A stretch of 9,698 nt of DNA, from assembly GCA_046597185.1 (NCBI GenBank), contig JBKJLF010000088.1, forward strand, positions 1 to 9,698, in the 5' to 3' direction. Origin of the DNA: CAMBDR01 sp046597185 (GTDB lineage: Bacteria > Pseudomonadota > Gammaproteobacteria > Burkholderiales > Burkholderiaceae_D). Numbering within the stretch: position 1 is the stretch's first letter; each line of letters opens with the position of its first letter. Below the pieces are notes generated by a model, which was not told the DNA's origin, did not search any database, and saw only the letters and a program-made list of their open reading frames with translations. The position numbers were made by a program, and so were the translations under genes. This document shows, piece after piece, positions 6,991 through 9,698 of this stretch.

Positions 6991-7079
6991 CATAAAAGGC
7001 CACGTTGGAGGGCGGATGGTAAGGGCGGTTTCGTCGGTGCCGTGGATGGTTGATAAGAATGGGACTTCATGCGCATAGC

Positions 7080-7715
7080 CTGCACGCGTTGCTAATGGCC
7101 TTGCGCCTAAGCACTGTGCGGCTGTTGATTGCGGACGACGTGGGCGTAGCAAAACCATCGAGGCGGGCTTGATCTTGCGTGAATTGCAGGGCCGGGGCGA
7201 AATCAGCCGCGCCGCCATTCTTTGCCCGCCGCATTGGGTCGATCAATGGCAAGGCGAACTGGCAACACGCTTTAATCTGCCCGCGCTGGCCTTAAAGCCG
7301 CTAGCGCCAGCCGGGTGGAGCGGGAATTGCCGCATGGCGTCAGCCTGTTTGATCAACACCCGCTGGTAGTGGTGAGTTTGGATACCATCAAAAGCGAACG
7401 CCACCGCGAGCATTTTCTCAGCATCGCGCCTAAATAGCATCATCGTGGACGAAGCCCACACCTGCGCCGCTGGCGGGCAAGGTAAGCAACTGCGCTTTGA
7501 ATTACTGCAAAGGCTGGTCGCCAACCCGGAAGCGGCATTTGATCATGCTCACCGCCACCCCGCATTCCGGTGACGAAACCGCGTTTTATAACCTGCTGGC
7601 GCTGTTAAAATCCGCCTTTGCCGACCTGCAAACGCACCACGCCGCCAATGCCCCCTTGCGCATGGCCGAAATTACCAGATATTTGCAAATGAATGAATTG
7701 AAGCCGTGTCACTGA
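7080..7715 (+). pseudogene. Decayed SNF2-type helicase, central fragment (DrmD-like)
   Basis: Joining three reading phases restores the ATPase core of a SNF2/superfamily 2 helicase: LLMALRLSTVRLLIADDVGVGKTIEAG can be read across 7089-7175 as Walker A, then LCPPHWVDQWQGEL, VVVSLDTIKSERHRE, IIVDEAHTC (DEAH box) and LTATPHSGDE (motif III), then FYNLLALLKSAF. This order and wording is typical of the DrmD-like helicases of DISARM phage-defence systems and close relatives. Four one-base indels break it: a loss near 7149 inside Walker A, a loss near 7302, a gain near 7432, and a gain near 7532. The N-terminal part and everything after about residue 200 of the core are missing; likeness fades near 7670 and the frame stops at 7713-7715. 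It cannot make an active helicase. A DISARM origin is likely but not certain. Confidence 0.8.
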
Positions 7716-7800
7716 TCTCACGTATTTTGCGGTTTTAGCGCTCAAGCATCTATGCAAGTTTCAAAACTAGGCGCGCTTGTTCATTTATCAGGATATTTGT

Positions 7801-8064
7801 ATGCAAATAAATTGGAATACAGGAATACCGCCAAGCGTTGATATTTATCTGGTGGTTATAAAGCTTGGCGATAATGGTGGTTACTTTGCATTTACCTATT
7901 GGAATGGGCAGCAATGGGATCAATCATGGGCGGAAAACGTCATCGCTTGGCGTCGTGCAGGCGATTTGATTCAGATCATGAATATCGAATGGCCAGAGCC
8001 GGATTTTATTGAACCGGATGATCTTGGTGAAATTGTGCGTGGGATTGATCAATATGAGAAATAA
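7801..8064 (+). CDS. Small soluble protein, hypothetical
   Basis: The gene encodes 87 residues. ATG at 7801 is preferred over the in-frame start at 7777 because AGGA lies 8 bases before it. The protein is Trp-rich and acidic, with no membrane segment or signal peptide. The pattern YFAFTYWNGQQWD (28-40) followed by VIAW (47-50) loosely recalls short phage-type domains such as DUF551, which share a Y/W-x-G-x-x-W block and a Trp-ending strand, but the match is too weak for a family call. It lies alone between helicase remnants and the overlapping gene pair, in AT-rich DNA consistent with horizontal transfer. Confidence 0.6.
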   Translation: MQINWNTGIPPSVDIYLVVIKLGDNGGYFAFTYWNGQQWDQSWAENVIAWRRAGDLIQIMNIEWPEPDFIEPDDLGEIVRGIDQYEK

Positions 8065-8194
8065 TGGGTAAAAACATATTCCAAACTGTGCCACTCATGC
8101 ATGGCTTAATTATTTTTTATGCACGTTAATTCTTCTTTGCTAAGTACACAAATTTAATAAATGTTGATTTTTCCACTTGTTTTGAAAGAGGCAC

Positions 8195-8899
8195 ATGTCC
8201 GATAATAATTTTATTAAAGATAAATTAAATATTTTGCACCAAGACAAGCAACCCGGATTTGCACCATTGCATGAGGCATTATCAGAAATGGCAAAATCTG
8301 GCGAGCAAGCGCGCAAGATACAGATTCCCGCTGATGGAAATTGGTTTTCACTTTCGTTTGATGCAATTGAACAAAAAAAGGATAAATTAGTTATCTCAGC
8401 TCGCCGTATCAAAGATGGATGGAAACCGAATAAATTTGATCCATCTGGTAAAGTCTATACGGTTGAGTTTGAAGGGACGCGCGCAGCTTATTTGGTGGGC
8501 TATTTTAATGAATGTCATCGGCAATATGGTTGGCCGTATATTTATTGGGATATTCGTTCATATATCACCGTGCCACAATTTCCGGGTAGTCGTATCTATG
8601 TGGAAAATTTCTTTGCGCATGCCGAAATTAAGAAATTAATCCAAACATTGGAAGATAAATACGGCACGGGAAATGTATTCAACAGCTATATTAACGACAA
8701 TTTAAAGCGTTTTCAGCAAGGTATCCAATCACAAAAAACACCGACGCAAATTGAAACAGATTGGTCGCGTGGCATGATGGAAAGTTTGGGATTTCGCCAT
8801 GTTGAAGCGTTCGATAAGGGCTACCCCGCCGGAAAATGGTATGAAGTCGCCGTACATTGGACAAAGCTTGCGCAAAATTTGCGAGGAGGAATGAGATGA
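8195..8899 (+). CDS. Unknown protein, first gene of an overlapping pair
   Basis: The gene encodes 234 residues; ATG at 8195 follows GAAAGAGG with a short spacing. The protein is soluble, without signal peptide or membrane helix, and rich in Trp, Tyr and Lys. Residues 1-45 look helical, 46-130 mainly beta with an aromatic block (YGWPYIYWDIRSY, 111-123), 137-182 helical, and the end contains GYPAGKWYEVAVHW (209-222). No catalytic motif of a known nuclease, protease or transferase was recognised. Its stop codon overlaps the next gene's ATG (ATGA, 8896-8899), so the two products are probably made together and may interact. It is AT-rich compared with the chromosomal genes to the left, a sign of acquisition. 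An effector-like role with the downstream gene as partner is only an inference from gene layout. Confidence 0.7.
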   Translation: MSDNNFIKDKLNILHQDKQPGFAPLHEALSEMAKSGEQARKIQIPADGNWFSLSFDAIEQKKDKLVISARRIKDGWKPNKFDPSGKVYTVEFEGTRAAYLVGYFNECHRQYGWPYIYWDIRSYITVPQFPGSRIYVENFFAHAEIKKLIQTLEDKYGTGNVFNSYINDNLKRFQQGIQSQKTPTQIETDWSRGMMESLGFRHVEAFDKGYPAGKWYEVAVHWTKLAQNLRGGMR

Positions 8900-9264
8900 G
8901 TGAGCAAGAAAATATAGCAACAGATCACGACGACGATGGAATACCGCCGGAAGTGGTGTTTTCCATTTTTAAAGACTTGACAAGTAGCGGCATGAAACCT
9001 TCCGCTGCATTACGAAAAATCATGCTCGAATACCCCAGTCCTTTTTATAACCCGGATGTGGTGATGTATTTGCTAAAACTGGCATACCCGGATGGCGATA
9101 TTCAAATGGGTGGTTTTCAATTCAAAATACGGGATGCGAACTATCCGCATGCAGACGCATTACAAATGAGTGATGCTGATTTTGACCAGGGCGTAGCGGA
9201 AATGTTAGCGCGTGCGGCACGGGAGGCTGCCAGTGGTGAGGTTTGGCCGCGCATACTGGATTAA
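8896..9264 (+). CDS. Small acidic unknown protein, second gene of an overlapping pair
   Basis: The gene encodes 122 residues. ATG 8896-8898 overlaps the stop of the preceding gene by four bases, and GAGGAGG at 8883-8889 gives a strong ribosome binding site 6 bases before it, so translation is both coupled and strongly initiated. The protein is acidic (EQENIATDHDDDGIPPE near the start), predicted largely helical, with no membrane segment or Cys. The first half contains a helix-turn type pattern (SSGMKPSAALRKIM, 30-43), but this is not a recognised DNA-binding domain. The last part is an Ala/Glu-rich helix (99-113). Family unknown. Small size, acidity and strong expression signal relative to a larger partner would suit an immunity, antitoxin or chaperone role, which is inference only. 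Confidence 0.7.
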   Translation: MSEQENIATDHDDDGIPPEVVFSIFKDLTSSGMKPSAALRKIMLEYPSPFYNPDVVMYLLKLAYPDGDIQMGGFQFKIRDANYPHADALQMSDADFDQGVAEMLARAAREAASGEVWPRILD

Positions 9265-9434
9265 ATGGGGGGCGGCATTCGCCGTCTTCAAGCCAGCGCG
9301 GTCGAAATCAAAACCTGCCTGCTCGCAAAGCCCATTCGTTGTTGACTCATCCTGTTCCAGTACAATGGTTCGTTTTATACACAACAATCAGCGCGCCCAG
9401 ACCCACACCGCATTACTAAACCACCAAACACCCC
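9265..9434 (+). other. Leader region before the helicase-start fragment
   Basis: These 170 bases lie between the unknown gene pair and the helicase-like start. A short GC hairpin (CGGC-ATTC-GCCG, about 9272-9283) lies just after the stop of the previous gene but has no T-run, so it is a poor terminator. A candidate promoter lies at 9339-9366. After it the sequence is C/A-rich with no ribosome binding site. Confidence 0.4.
9339..9366 (+). promoter_or_regulatory. Candidate sigma-70 promoter
   Basis: TTGTTG at 9339-9344 and TACAAT at 9361-9366 are separated by 16 bases; the -10 matches consensus at five of six positions and the -35 at four of six. It would drive the helicase-like start at 9435 and so may be the original promoter of the lost helicase gene. 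Confidence 0.4.
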
Positions 9435-9503
9435 ATGCCCCCACCACCCGAATCCCCCTTCCAAACCGGCAACCTCGTCCGCGCCCGTGGCCGCGAGTGG
9501 GAA
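9435..9503 (+). pseudogene. N-terminal fragment of a DrmD-like helicase gene
   Basis: An ATG begins about 23 codons reading MPPPPESPFQTGNLVR then ARGREWE. This F-x-x-G-x-LVRARGREW opening is the usual start of bacterial DrmD-like SNF2 helicases, the same family as the broken core at 7080-7715. After the Glu codon the likeness stops and the next bases are antisense to an IS4-type transposase. The + frame stays open to 9671 but codes for nothing recognisable there. It is a gene stub, on the same strand as the core fragment but lying downstream of it. The stretch is short, so the call rests on one motif. Confidence 0.55.
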
Positions 9504-9698
9504 CTGAGCCTGTTGGCGAAGATGGGCGAAGAAGGTGTCCAGTTCGGCCTGGACGCTCATGCGCATGCCCGTCAGCAGGATGGCGGCCAGTGTCGGCAAG
9601 GGCAGCTTGCGACAGCGCGAAAACGCGGTCGGATGGCCGACATGGCGGGCTTCGTGAAGAAATTCTGTTGAACATAGTCGGGCGGCGAAATCTTGAAA
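9504..9698 (-). mobile_element. IS4-family transposase, N-terminal part, cut at its inner end
   Basis: Read on the - strand from the window edge, one open frame gives about 65 residues including EFLHEARHVGHPTAFSR, CRKLPLPTLAAILL and TGMRMSVQAELDTFFAHL, ending RQQAQ. These are the conserved early blocks of IS4-group DDE transposases (HPTAF-x-R-x-RKLPL and the Gln-Ala-Glu-Leu-Asp-x-Phe-Phe helix). The catalytic DDE core would follow towards lower coordinates, but the frame passes instead into antisense helicase sequence at about 9504. The copy is therefore truncated and cannot transpose. Its first codons and outer inverted repeat would lie beyond the window. No inverted repeat or target duplication is seen at the inner junction. 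Confidence 0.75.

Noticed and set aside
9272..9283. Terminator after the unknown gene pair
   Set aside because: The stem is four pairs and is not followed by a T-run.
9435..9671. A 78-codon + strand gene
   Set aside because: Only the first 23 codons resemble a protein family; the rest is antisense to the IS4 transposase, so it is a chimeric frame.

Overview
The window looks like a piece of a betaproteobacterial chromosome. The codon use, moderate GC, a phasin-like protein with an Ala/Lys tail, an Stp1-type PPM phosphatase and an IS4-type transposase all fit, but no rRNA or other strict marker is present, so the placement is an inference. The left two thirds (about 1-6610) is ordinary, well-kept chromosomal coding sequence. 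The right third (about 6990-9698) is accessory: AT-richer genes of unknown function lie between decayed pieces of a large SNF2-type helicase and a cut-off transposase.

Layout, left to right. (1) The 3' end of an HD-domain (p)ppGpp-hydrolase-like gene on the + strand. (2) A phasin-like gene on the - strand with a clear factor-independent terminator further downstream. (3) A very large - strand membrane protein of 1139 residues. It is a CPBP (CAAX/bacteriocin-processing type) intramembrane metalloprotease built as an internal duplication of about 600 residues. The first copy keeps the EExxxR, FxxxH and HxxxD motifs; the second copy has lost them. (4) A divergent intergenic region of about 410 bp with two palindromic candidate operators. 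(5) A + strand cluster: PPM Ser/Thr phosphatase, FHA-domain protein with a His/Ala-rich linker and a second, weaker FHA-like domain, then a small membrane-anchored protein starting 4 bases after the FHA stop.

The accessory part starts near 7080 with the middle of a SNF2-family helicase resembling DrmD of DISARM phage defence. It is broken by four separate one-base indels, one of them inside Walker A. Three intact AT-rich genes follow: a small one of 87 codons, then a pair of 234 and 122 codons joined by an ATGA overlap behind a strong ribosome binding site. After them, at 9435-9503, there is a short stretch that reads like the N-terminus of the same helicase family. It is abruptly joined to the inside of an IS4-family transposase running off the window on the - strand. 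The helicase middle therefore lies upstream of a helicase start, with unknown genes between, which points to rearrangement in a degraded defence island.

How the genes work together: the phosphatase and FHA protein are a plausible phospho-threonine switch (writer kinase not in the window; the phosphatase erases and the FHA domain reads). The overlapping pair at 8195-9264 is the best candidate for an undescribed two-component cassette, but its function cannot be read from the sequence.
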